Assembly: GCA_025808555.1 (NCBI GenBank)
Contig: CP075526.1
Coordinates: 2,098,712 to 2,162,711, forward strand
Length of the DNA: 64,000 nt
Direction of reading: 5' to 3'
Origin: Anaerolineales bacterium
Lineage (GTDB): Bacteria; Chloroflexota; Anaerolineae; Anaerolineales; UBA11579
Part shown: piece by piece, positions 42,252 through 50,868 of the stretch
Layout of the letters: each line of letters begins with the position of its first letter
Numbering within the stretch: position 1 is the stretch's first letter
Translations under genes and position numbers: made by a program
Notes under the pieces: model-generated
The model's input: the letters and a program-made list of their open reading frames with translations, nothing else
Told to the model about the DNA's origin: nothing
Databases searched by the model: none

Positions 42252-42695
42252 ATGGACACTCATAAAGTATCAGATTGGATGACAAAGGATGTGATCTCTG
42301 TGCCGTCCGGCACGACGTTGCCGGAGGCAACCGCGCTCATGCGAGAGAAGCATATCCGCCGCCTACCTGTGGTGGAGAATGGCCAATTGGTGGGCATCGT
42401 CACATATGGTGACTTACGCGAGGCGAACCCATCGGATGCCACCGGCCTCAGTATTCATGAGATCAGCTATTTGCTGCAGCGGATCGGCGTGGAGAAATTA
42501 ATGACGCGCAAGCCGTATACGGTGAGCCCGGACACGGCGCTCACCGAAGCAGCCCGACTGATGTTGCAACACAAGATCGGCGCACTGCCGGTGGTGAAAG
42601 ACGGCAAGCTGGTTGGCATTATCACGGAGTCTGACATCTTTCGGGCGTTCATGCGCCTGTTGGATCAAGAGCCCGTGGCTGTAGCGGCTGTTTAG
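42252..42695 (+). CDS. Two-CBS-domain protein
   Basis: This 147-residue protein is made only of a CBS pair: VSDWMTKDVISVPSGTTLPE...RRLPVVENGQLVGIVTYGDL and VEKLMTRKPYTVSPDTALTE...GALPVVKDGKLVGIITESDI. Such stand-alone pairs bind adenine nucleotides and act as energy sensors. The partner is unknown. The ATG has a strong GAGGAGG site. Confidence 0.92.
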   Translation: MDTHKVSDWMTKDVISVPSGTTLPEATALMREKHIRRLPVVENGQLVGIVTYGDLREANPSDATGLSIHEISYLLQRIGVEKLMTRKPYTVSPDTALTEAARLMLQHKIGALPVVKDGKLVGIITESDIFRAFMRLLDQEPVAVAAV

Positions 42696-42717
42696 CTTCA
42701 GCGTCTTACCCTCCTCA

Positions 42718-42748
42718 AGTGAGCATGCCCCTTGAGGGCATGCTCACT
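42718..42748. terminator. Hairpin between convergent CBS and SulP genes
   Basis: AGTGAGCATGCCC (42718-42730), loop CTTGA and GGGCATGCTCACT (42736-42748) form a perfect 13-bp stem without T-run; it overlaps the SulP stop codon. Confidence 0.7.
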
Positions 42749-44414
42749 GCGCGGGCTTATTGCTGCAGTGAGCACATTGGCTTTGATTCGCAGCCACAAG
42801 AGCCTGATCGCTGCTCCAGAAGAAATACTGCTCACCTATCTCATCTACAAGGCCGCCGCGTTGCAGCATTGCTTTGACGCTGGCGTGCACGCCTGCAAAC
42901 ATGAGCGTACCGCCCTGATCGCGGACCTTTTCATGCAGGCGACGTATCGCCTCTAATCCGGCAGTATCCAGTAGTGGCACTCCCCGCATGGAGAGCACCA
43001 AGGCGTGCGTTTTGTGCAAGCCGGAAAAAGCTTCGCTGAAAACGGACGCAGCGGCAAAGAAAAGCGGCCCGGTAACGAAGGCGACATACATATGCTCACA
43101 TTGCTGCGTGAGGGTGAGCCCGCGTTGCTGCAAGCGGGCCGGGTCTACCGGGCTGATCTCGACTTCCAGACTGGCGATGCGGTTGAGAAAGATCGCACCG
43201 GCCAGCAATGAGCCGATGAGGATGGCCTGGGTGAGATCCAGGCTGATCGTGGCCAGCATTGTGATCAAAAAAGCGGCAATGTCGGTCTTGAAGCGATGGC
43301 TGAACATGAAACGAATGGCGTGCCATTCGTTCATACGCCAGGCGGTGACCATGAGCACTCCGGCCAGGGCAGCCAGCGGAATGCGCGCCATTAGCGGAGC
43401 GAGCAGGAACATGGATAGCAGCAAGCCCAGGGCATGGATAATGCTGGTGAGCCGCGTCTGCCCGCCGGATTTGATGCCAACGCTGGAACGCGCAATGGCA
43501 GCCGTAGCTGGCACACCACCGAAGAAGGGAAGCAGCATATTGCCTACGCCCTGGCCGATCAATTCCTGATTGGCTTGCAAACGGATGCCGGTCATATTGG
43601 CGGCCACCGCGCCGCACAGCAAAGACTCCACCGCACCGAGTGCAGTGATGGTGAGCGTGGGAGGCAGCAGATCAGGCAGCTGGCTCCAGTCAAAGGTGAG
43701 CGGGTTGAAACGATCAGCCAATAGCAGAGTCTGTGGAATGGCGCCGATCTGTTCTGCCTCCCAGCCAGTGACCGCGGCGGCCACTGTGGCTGCAATGATG
43801 CCAAGCAGCGATGCAGGCGCGATGCGGTCCCACTTCTTCGGCCACAGCAGCATCAGGCCGATGACCACCAAGCCGATCACAAGCACTTGCCAATTAGGCG
43901 TAAAACCACCCTGAAAGTAGCCGAATAGTTTTTGCAGCGCAGTTTCTTTTTCGGCAGTGTGGATACCGAGAAAATTATCGATCTGGCCGATGAAGATGAT
44001 GAGCGCAATGCCTGAAGTGAAACCCGTAATGACTGAAGAGGGGATGAAGGCAATGAAGCGGCCCAGCTTGAGCAGGCCGATCAGCAGCAACAGAATGCCC
44101 GAAAGCAGGCCAGCGGCCCAGATGCCATCCAGCCCGTAGCGGCTGACCAGCACGATCAGCACGGCGCTCATGGCGCCGGTGGGCCCGCTGATCTGGTACG
44201 GCGCGCCGGAGAGGGCGCCGATCACCAGGCCAGCAATGATGGCGGTCACCAGCCCGGCAGCGGCCGTGGCGCCGGAAGCCACGCCGAAGGCCAGCGCCAA
44301 TGGCAGGGCCACGGCGGCGACTGTGAGGCCGGCTAGCAGGTCTTGTCGGAACTTGGTGGGAGTGTAGTTTGAGAACTCAGAACGATAGAGTTGGACAAGC
44401 GAGCGCCGCGGCAT
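42744..44414 (-). CDS. SulP family anion transporter with STAS domain
   Basis: This 556-residue inner-membrane transporter has about 12-14 helices (residues 22-420) and a cytoplasmic STAS domain (about 440-540; THALVLSMRGVPLLDTAGLEA). QDLLAGLTVAAVALPLALAFG and ISGPTGAMSAVLIVLV are family signatures. The substrate could be sulfate or bicarbonate, and the genes nearby do not decide. AAGGACT precedes the ATG, and TATAGT (about 44452, complement) is a candidate -10. Confidence 0.93.
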   Translation of the reverse strand: MPRRSLVQLYRSEFSNYTPTKFRQDLLAGLTVAAVALPLALAFGVASGATAAAGLVTAIIAGLVIGALSGAPYQISGPTGAMSAVLIVLVSRYGLDGIWAAGLLSGILLLLIGLLKLGRFIAFIPSSVITGFTSGIALIIFIGQIDNFLGIHTAEKETALQKLFGYFQGGFTPNWQVLVIGLVVIGLMLLWPKKWDRIAPASLLGIIAATVAAAVTGWEAEQIGAIPQTLLLADRFNPLTFDWSQLPDLLPPTLTITALGAVESLLCGAVAANMTGIRLQANQELIGQGVGNMLLPFFGGVPATAAIARSSVGIKSGGQTRLTSIIHALGLLLSMFLLAPLMARIPLAALAGVLMVTAWRMNEWHAIRFMFSHRFKTDIAAFLITMLATISLDLTQAILIGSLLAGAIFLNRIASLEVEISPVDPARLQQRGLTLTQQCEHMYVAFVTGPLFFAAASVFSEAFSGLHKTHALVLSMRGVPLLDTAGLEAIRRLHEKVRDQGGTLMFAGVHASVKAMLQRGGLVDEIGEQYFFWSSDQALVAANQSQCAHCSNKPAQ

Positions 44415-44517
44415 TTACAGTCCTTTTTTTGTGAAAAACGCCGGCACTATACCACTATTCTGAATAATCCTGGCAGCAATAGAGCGCCCACGTCAAGAGA
44501 GCAAGCTACAATAAGAC

Positions 44518-45267
44518 ATGCTGCGCAACTCATTATTGTTTGCCATCGCTTGCTCCCTGTTGTACTGGCTGGCGCGCGTCTACTGGAACACTCCCTTATA
44601 TCTGAATGACCTGGGTGGGCTGGGCTCCTTTCTGAGCGTGTTTGGCACGCTGTATGGCATTTTGGCGGCTTTTGTTGTGTTTGAGGTGTGGAGCCAATAC
44701 AACCGCATCTCTGGCTTGATTGGCAAAGAAGCGCAGGCGCTGGAGCAATTGTTCCGTCTTAGCTTGTACTTCCGAGACGCCAAGTTGACCGAGCGAATGA
44801 AAGCCAGTATCCGCGAATACATCAATTTAGTGGTCCAAGGCAATTTTCGCCAACTTGCGAAAGGAGAGCGCAATGTGCAAAGTGGCTTAGCGCTACGTAA
44901 GATCTCAGAGGTCATTCAAAGCGTTGAGTTCGATGACGAGCACGACTCGATTGTTTTCGAGCAGATAGTAGAGCATTATGGCGAAGTGGCCCAATTGCGC
45001 ACCGAGCGTACGAATGAAAGCCGCAACCGCTTGCCGCGATTTCTCAAGTACTTTATTTACATCGCGTCTGGTTTTGCCCTGATCACTTTCCTGATCATGC
45101 CGTTCGAGATGGCGTTGTATGGCTTGTTCTCTGCCTTCGTGATCGGCTTTTTACAGGCCATGGTGTTTCAGTTGATCGAAGAACTGGATAATCCCTTCAA
45201 GGGGCATATGCAGCTTACTCCTGCGCCGTTTTCAATTGCTCTCAAGCATATTGAAGAAGATTACTAG
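44518..45267 (+). CDS. DUF4239/bestrophin-like membrane protein
   Basis: This 249-residue protein has membrane segments at about 5-20, 38-58 and a pair at 178-220 (YFIYIASGFALITFLIMPFEM). Between is a cytosolic helical region (GKEAQALEQLFRLSLYFRD). The pattern GTLYGILAAFVVFEVWSQYN is typical of DUF4239 proteins, whose role is unknown (channel-like is inferred). TACAAT lies five bases before the ATG, so it is probably leaderless. Confidence 0.8.
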   Translation: MLRNSLLFAIACSLLYWLARVYWNTPLYLNDLGGLGSFLSVFGTLYGILAAFVVFEVWSQYNRISGLIGKEAQALEQLFRLSLYFRDAKLTERMKASIREYINLVVQGNFRQLAKGERNVQSGLALRKISEVIQSVEFDDEHDSIVFEQIVEHYGEVAQLRTERTNESRNRLPRFLKYFIYIASGFALITFLIMPFEMALYGLFSAFVIGFLQAMVFQLIEELDNPFKGHMQLTPAPFSIALKHIEEDY

Positions 45268-45272
45268 CCTGC

Positions 45273-45803
45273 ATGGCTAAGTACGTTGCCTTGTTGCGCG
45301 GAATCGCGCCGGCGTTCCCGAATATGAAGAATACAGATCTACGAGCGGTCTTTGAGCAAGAAGGGTTTGCCGGTGTGGAATCTGTGCTTTCCAGTGGCAA
45401 CATTATTTTTGAATCCTCCAAAGCCAGTGTGAAGGCATGGGAAAGCCAACTGGAGGCCGCTTGGCCCAGGCTGGGCTATAAGTCGACGACGATCATCAAG
45501 AGCGAGAAAGAGCTGACCAGGCTTCTGGCAGCTCAGCCTTTCGCAGGCACTTTGCATGGCGAAAGGTCTTACTTGCTGATCACCTTTTTTAAGCACCGCC
45601 CAAAATTGGGTTTTGACTTACCGTTCCAGCCAGAGGGTAAGCCGTTCCGTTTTGTGCACTATGCCGAGAAGGCGCTATGCAGCATCACTGACACCAGCAT
45701 GCCCATGGACCCTGGCGGCTGGATCGAGCGCCGTTATGGCAAAGAAATCACCTCGCGCACGCCGTTGACGATCGAGCGTATCTTGCGCAAGATGACCGGC
45801 TAG
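45273..45803 (+). CDS. DUF1697 family protein
   Basis: This 176-residue cytoplasmic protein has the standard opening YVALLRGIAP, then MKNTDLRAVFEQEGFAGVES with VLSSGNIIFESS, and a C-terminal TSRTPLTIERILRKM. No function is established for the family. It is five bases after the DUF4239 gene and its stop interlocks with the convergent nitroreductase stop (CTAG). Confidence 0.88.
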   Translation: MAKYVALLRGIAPAFPNMKNTDLRAVFEQEGFAGVESVLSSGNIIFESSKASVKAWESQLEAAWPRLGYKSTTIIKSEKELTRLLAAQPFAGTLHGERSYLLITFFKHRPKLGFDLPFQPEGKPFRFVHYAEKALCSITDTSMPMDPGGWIERRYGKEITSRTPLTIERILRKMTG

Positions 45804-46315
45804 GACCACTTCTCCCATTTCACGAGTTCATCAAAGTCTTTGCGGCCTTTGAGAAGCTTGGCCAGACGCAGCTTCTCTTTCTCAGCCGGATAACCGAAGG
45901 AGATAGCCATCAACGCTTGCCAGTCTTCGGGGATGCCAAGCAGCGCGGCGACCTTGTCGCTGTCGTAGAGCGTGGCCAGGCATGAGCCCACGCCCAATTC
46001 GGTGGCGGCCAGCTGCATATAGGCAGCAGCCTGACCCGCGTCGAATAGAGCACCGTAGAACTTCTCGGGTGGGGGCGTGAGGATGAGCACACCCAGGGCC
46101 GCGCCCGCCAGGTGGCCGGCGAACTGGCCCAGTTTGCTGACCTGGCGCAGCGTCTCGCGCTGGCGAATGGCGAGGAAGCGCCAGGCTTGGCGATTCTTGG
46201 ATGACTGAGAACGACGGCCCGCCTTCAGGATGGCCAGCACTACCTCGTCAGGCAACGGCTCATCTGTGAAGTCGCGAATGGCGCGCTTACGGCGGATGGC
46301 TTCAGATACTTTCAT
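45800..46315 (-). CDS. Nitroreductase family protein
   Basis: This 171-residue FMN-binding protein has VSEAIRRKRAIRDFTDEPLP (FMN phosphate Arg-rich loop), AGRRSQSSKNRQAWRF and LGVGSCLATLYD with GIPEDWQALMAISFGYPAE near the end. The substrate is unknown. The ATG overlaps the stop of the lipoprotein gene, and a GGAG site lies upstream within it. Confidence 0.9.
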   Translation of the reverse strand: MKVSEAIRRKRAIRDFTDEPLPDEVVLAILKAGRRSQSSKNRQAWRFLAIRQRETLRQVSKLGQFAGHLAGAALGVLILTPPPEKFYGALFDAGQAAAYMQLAATELGVGSCLATLYDSDKVAALLGIPEDWQALMAISFGYPAEKEKLRLAKLLKGRKDFDELVKWEKWS

Positions 46316-47883
46316 GGTTGAACTTCTCCTTCGATGAGAGTTAGAACGTGAAGTTCGTTGCCGCTGACGAACGCAAGCCGCCGTCCATCCGGCGACCAGC
46401 GTAGCGTATGAACATCTGGCAGAGGTGGGGTGAGTTGCTGAGGCATAGTAGCAGGGTCAAGGGCATCTGCCAGCCACCACAGGCTGCCGTCAGCCGCTAT
46501 AAAAGCCACTGCGCTGCCTTCTGGCTGCCAAGCTACATGCTCAACCGCAAAGTCAAGCTGGATCTGGCGGCTGGCGCCAGTATCTTGGTTGAAGACACCC
46601 AGCACAGCCTTGCGGGTTGTGTACAAGACGCCACTTGGCTGGCTTGGATGCCAGGCCACAGACTTTGAAGGCTGCAGCAGCAGGCGCGTGTTCTCACCGC
46701 TGGCTGCGTTCAGCAGCCAGACCTCTGCCGCGGCGACTCCTGCGTTGCGCGTGTACACCGCGTAGGCTTCGTTTGCTGACCAAGCTAGCAACTCTGGCTG
46801 CCCGGCAACCGCGGTTACCGCCAGGCTGGGCAGGGCGACCACGTACGCTTCCGTATGCGCTGAAATCTCATTGCGCTCTTGCGTGAAGCAGCGAATCCAC
46901 AGGTAAGCGGCACCGGCCGAGGACAGCGCGGAGCAGTATGGCGGTAAGTCAATATCCAGCTCGTCTATTAGGCTGATGTAATTTTGTTCGGCAGGATCGA
47001 AGATGGGGATGGCTTGTTTTGATTCGGGCAGTTGCAGGAACCAAAGCGCCACTTCTTCAATAAAGGCCTGGCGCTCACCTGGCGCCCAAGATGCCCGGGA
47101 ATACAGTTCTTCGCCAGGCCCACTGCCGCGTCCCACAACAAAGAAGCCGTCAAAGCTGTCTTGCTGCCAGGCATCGCCTGTCTGCACGTCAGCATATTGA
47201 AAACAGCAACCGAAGATGCGCTGTTCATCTGCAGACCAGGCCGGCTTGGAGTGGATTACCGCCATCCAGGCGTCAGAAAGCGGCACGCTCGCGCCCGTCT
47301 CCAGGTCGATCCACGCGTCGCCCGCCAGCAAACGCAATCCGCTGGGCGCCAGGCTGAGCGGCGCGCGGCCCGCAAAGCTGGCGGTGATGTTGCCATCCAC
47401 ATCGCGCAGCTGCACCACATCCCCGGCGATTTCAATCACGCGTTGCAATGCAGCAGACCAAACCGGCAGCAGGCAGTATTGCTGCGCTTCGGCCAGCGGC
47501 CAGACATGGTGGCTGGCTGTGCTTACAACCATAGGGTGTGCCCATTGCGAGTACGTGCCGTCAGGATACTGCGGCTGCGCCACAACTGGCAGCACGAGAA
47601 GATGCTCGCTATCCAGCCAGCGATAAGGCCCAGTAAGGCAATAGTCATGCTCACGGAAGCCGAACGACCAGCCGCTCAGTACCTGCGCTGGAAATTCGCT
47701 TGCCTCTCGCCAGCTGAGCGCGGCGAGCACATCTTCGGCGGCAGCCAGTTGCGGTTCTTCATCCGTAGATATAGTGGGAGTAGGGCTGGGCGAGCTGACC
47801 GCTATCGTTGCCTGGGGCGCGGCAGTGCAGGCTGCCAGCAAGCAGGCCGCTGTTAGCAGTGGAGCCCAGCGTAGTATGCGCAT
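46312..47883 (-). CDS. Beta-propeller-like lipoprotein
   Basis: This 523-residue exported lipoprotein has the signal peptide MRILRWAPLLTAACLLAAC with its lipobox Cys near residue 19, then a Ser/Pro/Thr linker. The rest has repeated WSADE, WAPGE, WHPSQ, WQPEG and WSPDGRRLAFVS blades, like TolB/PD40 propellers. It probably sits on the outer face of the membrane and binds a ligand or partner. I chose ATG 47883 by the signal peptide; longer frames upstream are not supported. Confidence 0.85.
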   Translation of the reverse strand: MRILRWAPLLTAACLLAACTAAPQATIAVSSPSPTPTISTDEEPQLAAAEDVLAALSWREASEFPAQVLSGWSFGFREHDYCLTGPYRWLDSEHLLVLPVVAQPQYPDGTYSQWAHPMVVSTASHHVWPLAEAQQYCLLPVWSAALQRVIEIAGDVVQLRDVDGNITASFAGRAPLSLAPSGLRLLAGDAWIDLETGASVPLSDAWMAVIHSKPAWSADEQRIFGCCFQYADVQTGDAWQQDSFDGFFVVGRGSGPGEELYSRASWAPGERQAFIEEVALWFLQLPESKQAIPIFDPAEQNYISLIDELDIDLPPYCSALSSAGAAYLWIRCFTQERNEISAHTEAYVVALPSLAVTAVAGQPELLAWSANEAYAVYTRNAGVAAAEVWLLNAASGENTRLLLQPSKSVAWHPSQPSGVLYTTRKAVLGVFNQDTGASRQIQLDFAVEHVAWQPEGSAVAFIAADGSLWWLADALDPATMPQQLTPPLPDVHTLRWSPDGRRLAFVSGNELHVLTLIEGEVQP

Positions 47884-47920
47884 AGCTAAGCCTAGACCAT
47901 CCGTCTTAGGCTGGCATGAG

Positions 47921-48850
47921 CTATAGAGCGCCTGCCTGCGGAAGCACGCGCTCCGCCAGCGATTCCAGCCCGGCAATATCGTCTTGATCCAGCCATTGCA
48001 GCATCACCTGCTGGCAGCCGGCCGCGGCCAGCGCCGCCAGTTGCTCCAGCAGCTGGCCGGCTTCGCCGACCAGTGCACCGCGGGCGCGCCATTCTTCGGC
48101 GCTGAACGGCGTGCCCGCCAGCTTCTTGTCCAGCTCGACTTGGTTGGTGGCGTAGACGACGCGAGTCATCATGCTACGCTTGACATCGCTGGGCTTGCGG
48201 TCTTGCTCCGCCAGATACTTGTCCAGCAGGGGCATGCGTTCGGCGAAGCTTTGCGGGGTTTGGCTGGTGCCGTTCCATTCTTTGGCGTAACGGGCGGCAA
48301 GCTTGAGCGTGCGGTGCTTGCCGTTGCCGCCGACAAGGATGGGCGGGCCGCCCGGCCGCTGTGGCCGCGGCAGCAGGATCGCTTCTTTGAGCTGGTAGTG
48401 CGTGCCGTCAAAATCGACGGGCGCGTCGCTGGTCAGCAGGTGGGTAACGACTTCCAGCCCTTCTTCAAAGCGGCGCATACGTTCGGGGATTTCCATAAGG
48501 TCCAGCCCGAACATGTGATGCTCGCGCTCCTGCCAGCCGGCGCCGAGGCCGAGTACCAGACGGCCGCCGCTAAGGTCATCCACGGCGGCGGCCATGCGGG
48601 CGGTCATGCTGGGGTGGCGAAAAGAGAATGGTGCCACCAGCGGGCCGAAGTGGATGCGCTGGGTGTGGCTGGCCAGCCAGGTCAGCGAAACCCATAGCTC
48701 CAGCGAATCCTTTTCAGGCGGGTTCATGTTGGTGTAGTGGTCGCTGCGATAGAGCCCGGCGTAGCCAAGATCCTCGGCGGCCTGCGCCAGGCGCTGCCAG
48801 CGCTGCCAGGTGAGCCCGTCTTGGCCTTCGATCATAATTGAAAGTTCCAT
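47921..48850 (-). CDS. LLM class flavin/F420-dependent oxidoreductase
   Basis: This 309-residue luciferase-like TIM-barrel enzyme shows AAEDLGYAGLYRSDHYTNM, LTWLASHTQRIHFGPLVAPF, VDDLSGGRLVLGLGAGWQEREH and RPGGPPILVGGNGKHRTLKL. The class often uses F420 in Actinobacteria and Chloroflexota. The substrate is unknown. AAGGAGAC precedes the ATG. Confidence 0.9.
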   Translation of the reverse strand: MELSIMIEGQDGLTWQRWQRLAQAAEDLGYAGLYRSDHYTNMNPPEKDSLELWVSLTWLASHTQRIHFGPLVAPFSFRHPSMTARMAAAVDDLSGGRLVLGLGAGWQEREHHMFGLDLMEIPERMRRFEEGLEVVTHLLTSDAPVDFDGTHYQLKEAILLPRPQRPGGPPILVGGNGKHRTLKLAARYAKEWNGTSQTPQSFAERMPLLDKYLAEQDRKPSDVKRSMMTRVVYATNQVELDKKLAGTPFSAEEWRARGALVGEAGQLLEQLAALAAAGCQQVMLQWLDQDDIAGLESLAERVLPQAGAL

Positions 48851-48875
48851 GTTGTCTCCTTGCTTAGCTTAGCAG

Positions 48876-48903
48876 CGGATGAGCGCAGACAGACGCAGAT
48901 AAG
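48876..48903. repeat. Degenerate copy of the CACAGATGA-type repeat
   Basis: GCGGATGAGCGCAGACAGACGCAGATAAG resembles the CACAGATGAACGC units near mnmA, here between two minus-strand genes (the key units are GGATGAGCGCAGA and GACGCAGATA). Confidence 0.4.
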
Positions 48904-48915
48904 AAATTCTACCTA

Positions 48916-49956
48916 TCAGCGCTCTTGGGTAGCCAGGAATAGGTTTCTGGCCTTATCGAATACTGGCTTCCATTCTTCGCCTTCGGCATCTGTTGAAAGG
49001 CCAATTCCATCGGTGATCGGTTGGCCCAGGAGGGCTTGCGCGGCAACCTGCCCGCAGGCGGCCGCCGCTTCCAGGTCATACCCGCCTTCGAGAATGAGGG
49101 CGATCTTGCCCTCACAGTTCTCCTGCGCCCAGTTGCGCAGGGATGCGACAGCGCGGCCGTAGCCGGCGGCGCTGACCTGCAAATTGGCCAGCGGGTCCTT
49201 CCAGTGCGAATCGAAGCCAAAGCTCACCAGCAGCATTTCAGGCTTGAAGCTATCCAGCAAGGCGGGGAACAGCTCGCCGTAGGCGGCGTCAAAGGCAGCA
49301 TCGCCGCTGCCGGGCGGCAGCGGCAGATTGGCGGTGAAGCCCAGGCCGGCACCGGTGCCGCGCTCTTCGAGGCGGCCGGTGCCTGGCCACAGCGGCAACT
49401 GCTGCGTGTTGCAGAAGAGCACATCCGCCCGATCGTAAAAGATGTCCTGCGTGCCATTGCCGTGGTGGACGTCCATATCCAGAATGGCAAGGCGGGCTGC
49501 GCCCTCGCGTTGCAATAAATGCTGAGCGGCCAACGCCACGTTGTTGAGCAGGCAGAACCCCATGGGCTGCGTGCGGGTGGCATGGTGCCCGGGTGGGCGA
49601 GATAGGGCGAAACCGGTTTGGGCCTCGCCACGCCAGACCGCGCGTGCGACCGCCACGGCTCCGGCGGCGGCATTTTGCGCGAGCGGCCAGCTGTGGCGGG
49701 TGGTGAAGGTGTCTGCGTCTAGATTGCGCTGTTCGGCAGCATGCTGTTGGATCGTCTGCAGCATATCGGCGCTGTGGACTGCGGCAAGAACATCGGCGGC
49801 CAGTGACTCAGCCGGCACTTCGGCGCCTAGCTGCCACAACCCGGCTTCTTCCAAGGCCAGGCGGATGGTCTCAACGCGCTGGGGACGCTCCGGGTGGTTG
49901 GGTTGCGAATGGGCACTGTGGCCCTCAGGGTAAAAGTAGGCGATGGGAGCGCTCAT
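48916..49956 (-). CDS. Histone deacetylase family (acetylpolyamine/acetoin-utilisation-type) protein
   Basis: This 346-residue Zn hydrolase has YFYPEGHSAHSQPNHPERPQ, SRPPGHHATRTQPMGFCLLN (His-His charge relay), ILDMDVHHGNGTQDIF (Zn Asp and His) and SFGFDSHWKDP (Zn Asp). Bacterial members deacetylate small amines or proteins; the target here is unknown. I chose ATG 49956: TATAAT (minus, 49968-49963) ends six bases upstream, and longer frames have no support. It is divergent from ku from overlapping promoters. Confidence 0.92.
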   Translation of the reverse strand: MSAPIAYFYPEGHSAHSQPNHPERPQRVETIRLALEEAGLWQLGAEVPAESLAADVLAAVHSADMLQTIQQHAAEQRNLDADTFTTRHSWPLAQNAAAGAVAVARAVWRGEAQTGFALSRPPGHHATRTQPMGFCLLNNVALAAQHLLQREGAARLAILDMDVHHGNGTQDIFYDRADVLFCNTQQLPLWPGTGRLEERGTGAGLGFTANLPLPPGSGDAAFDAAYGELFPALLDSFKPEMLLVSFGFDSHWKDPLANLQVSAAGYGRAVASLRNWAQENCEGKIALILEGGYDLEAAAACGQVAAQALLGQPITDGIGLSTDAEGEEWKPVFDKARNLFLATQER

Positions 49957-49960
49957 GCAG

Positions 49961-49989
49961 TGATTATAGAATGTTTGATAGGCTAAAAT
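49961..49989. promoter_or_regulatory. Overlapping divergent promoters for deacetylase and ku-ligD
   Basis: The deacetylase -10 (ATTATA, 49963-49968) overlaps the weak -35 (TGATTA, 49961-49966) of a plus-strand promoter whose -10 is TAAAAT (49984-49989), 17 bases on. Confidence 0.55.
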
Positions 49990-50020
49990 TGTTTTACCTC
50001 CCAAATAAAGGAGTTTCGCC

Positions 50021-50854
50021 ATGACAGAAGGAAATCCAACAGAAGAGAAAAGCAAGAAGGCAGCTGCTGGCGCACGGGCTATTTGGTCCGGCGCTATCGC
50101 TTTTGGGCTCATCAATATTCCGGTAAAGCTGTTCTCCGCCACGCGTGAGAACGAGCTTTCTTTCAACCAATTGCGCAAGAGCGATCACTCGCGTATCAAG
50201 TACTTACGTGTGGCCGCGGCCGATGGGCAGGAAGTGCCATATGACCAGATCGTCAAAGGGTTTGAGGTGGAAGACGGTCGCTATGTTGTGATCGAAGATG
50301 AAGATATCAAGAACGCCAGCCCAAAGAAGACTTCGAGTATTGAGATCCTGTCATTTGCAAATGAAGACGAGATCGACAGCGTGTATTTTGACAAGCCATA
50401 TTACCTGGGCCCAGACAAGAACGCGGCGCGGGCGTACAGCCTGCTGCGCGAGGCGCTGACACGCTCTAAGAAGGTGGCCGTCGCCAAGTTCATTCTGCGC
50501 ACCAAGGAAAACCTGGCGATTCTCAAGCCGGAAGGCGACGCCCTGATCCTTAACCAGATCCGCTACCAATCAGAAGTGCGCGAGTCTGAGGGGCTCAACC
50601 TGCCTGGTGCTGACGAAGTGAAAGAGAATGAGCTGGACCTGGCGCTGAATCTGGTAAACCAACTTACGCAACCCTTTGAGCCCGAGAAATATCAGGATAC
50701 TTTCACGGCTGAGATCAAGCGCATCATTGAGCAAAAGGCGCAGGGTATGACGCCTGAGGTGGTTGGCGTAGCACCGGAGCAGACCAAGGATGATGACTTG
50801 CTTGCCTCGCTGCGTGCCAGCATTGAAGCCAGCAAGGCTCGTGTAGACGCCTAG
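50021..50854 (+). CDS. ku: Ku protein for non-homologous end joining
   Basis: This 277-residue homodimeric DNA-end binder has ARAIWSGAIAFGLINIPVKL, then LSFNQLRKSDHSRIKYLRV and the core YDQIVKGFEVEDGRYVVIED, SIEILSFANEDEIDSVYFDKPYYLGP. The C-terminal arm recruits LigD. AAAGGAG precedes the ATG, and ligD starts 14 bases after the stop. Confidence 0.96.
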   Translation: MTEGNPTEEKSKKAAAGARAIWSGAIAFGLINIPVKLFSATRENELSFNQLRKSDHSRIKYLRVAAADGQEVPYDQIVKGFEVEDGRYVVIEDEDIKNASPKKTSSIEILSFANEDEIDSVYFDKPYYLGPDKNAARAYSLLREALTRSKKVAVAKFILRTKENLAILKPEGDALILNQIRYQSEVRESEGLNLPGADEVKENELDLALNLVNQLTQPFEPEKYQDTFTAEIKRIIEQKAQGMTPEVVGVAPEQTKDDDLLASLRASIEASKARVDA

Positions 50855-50868
50855 CGCACAGGTTAGGC

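Noticed and set aside
48876-48903. Possible CRISPR or tandem array near the CAGATGA repeats
   Set aside because: The units are irregularly spaced, degenerate and scattered in several gaps, with no spacers and no cas genes.
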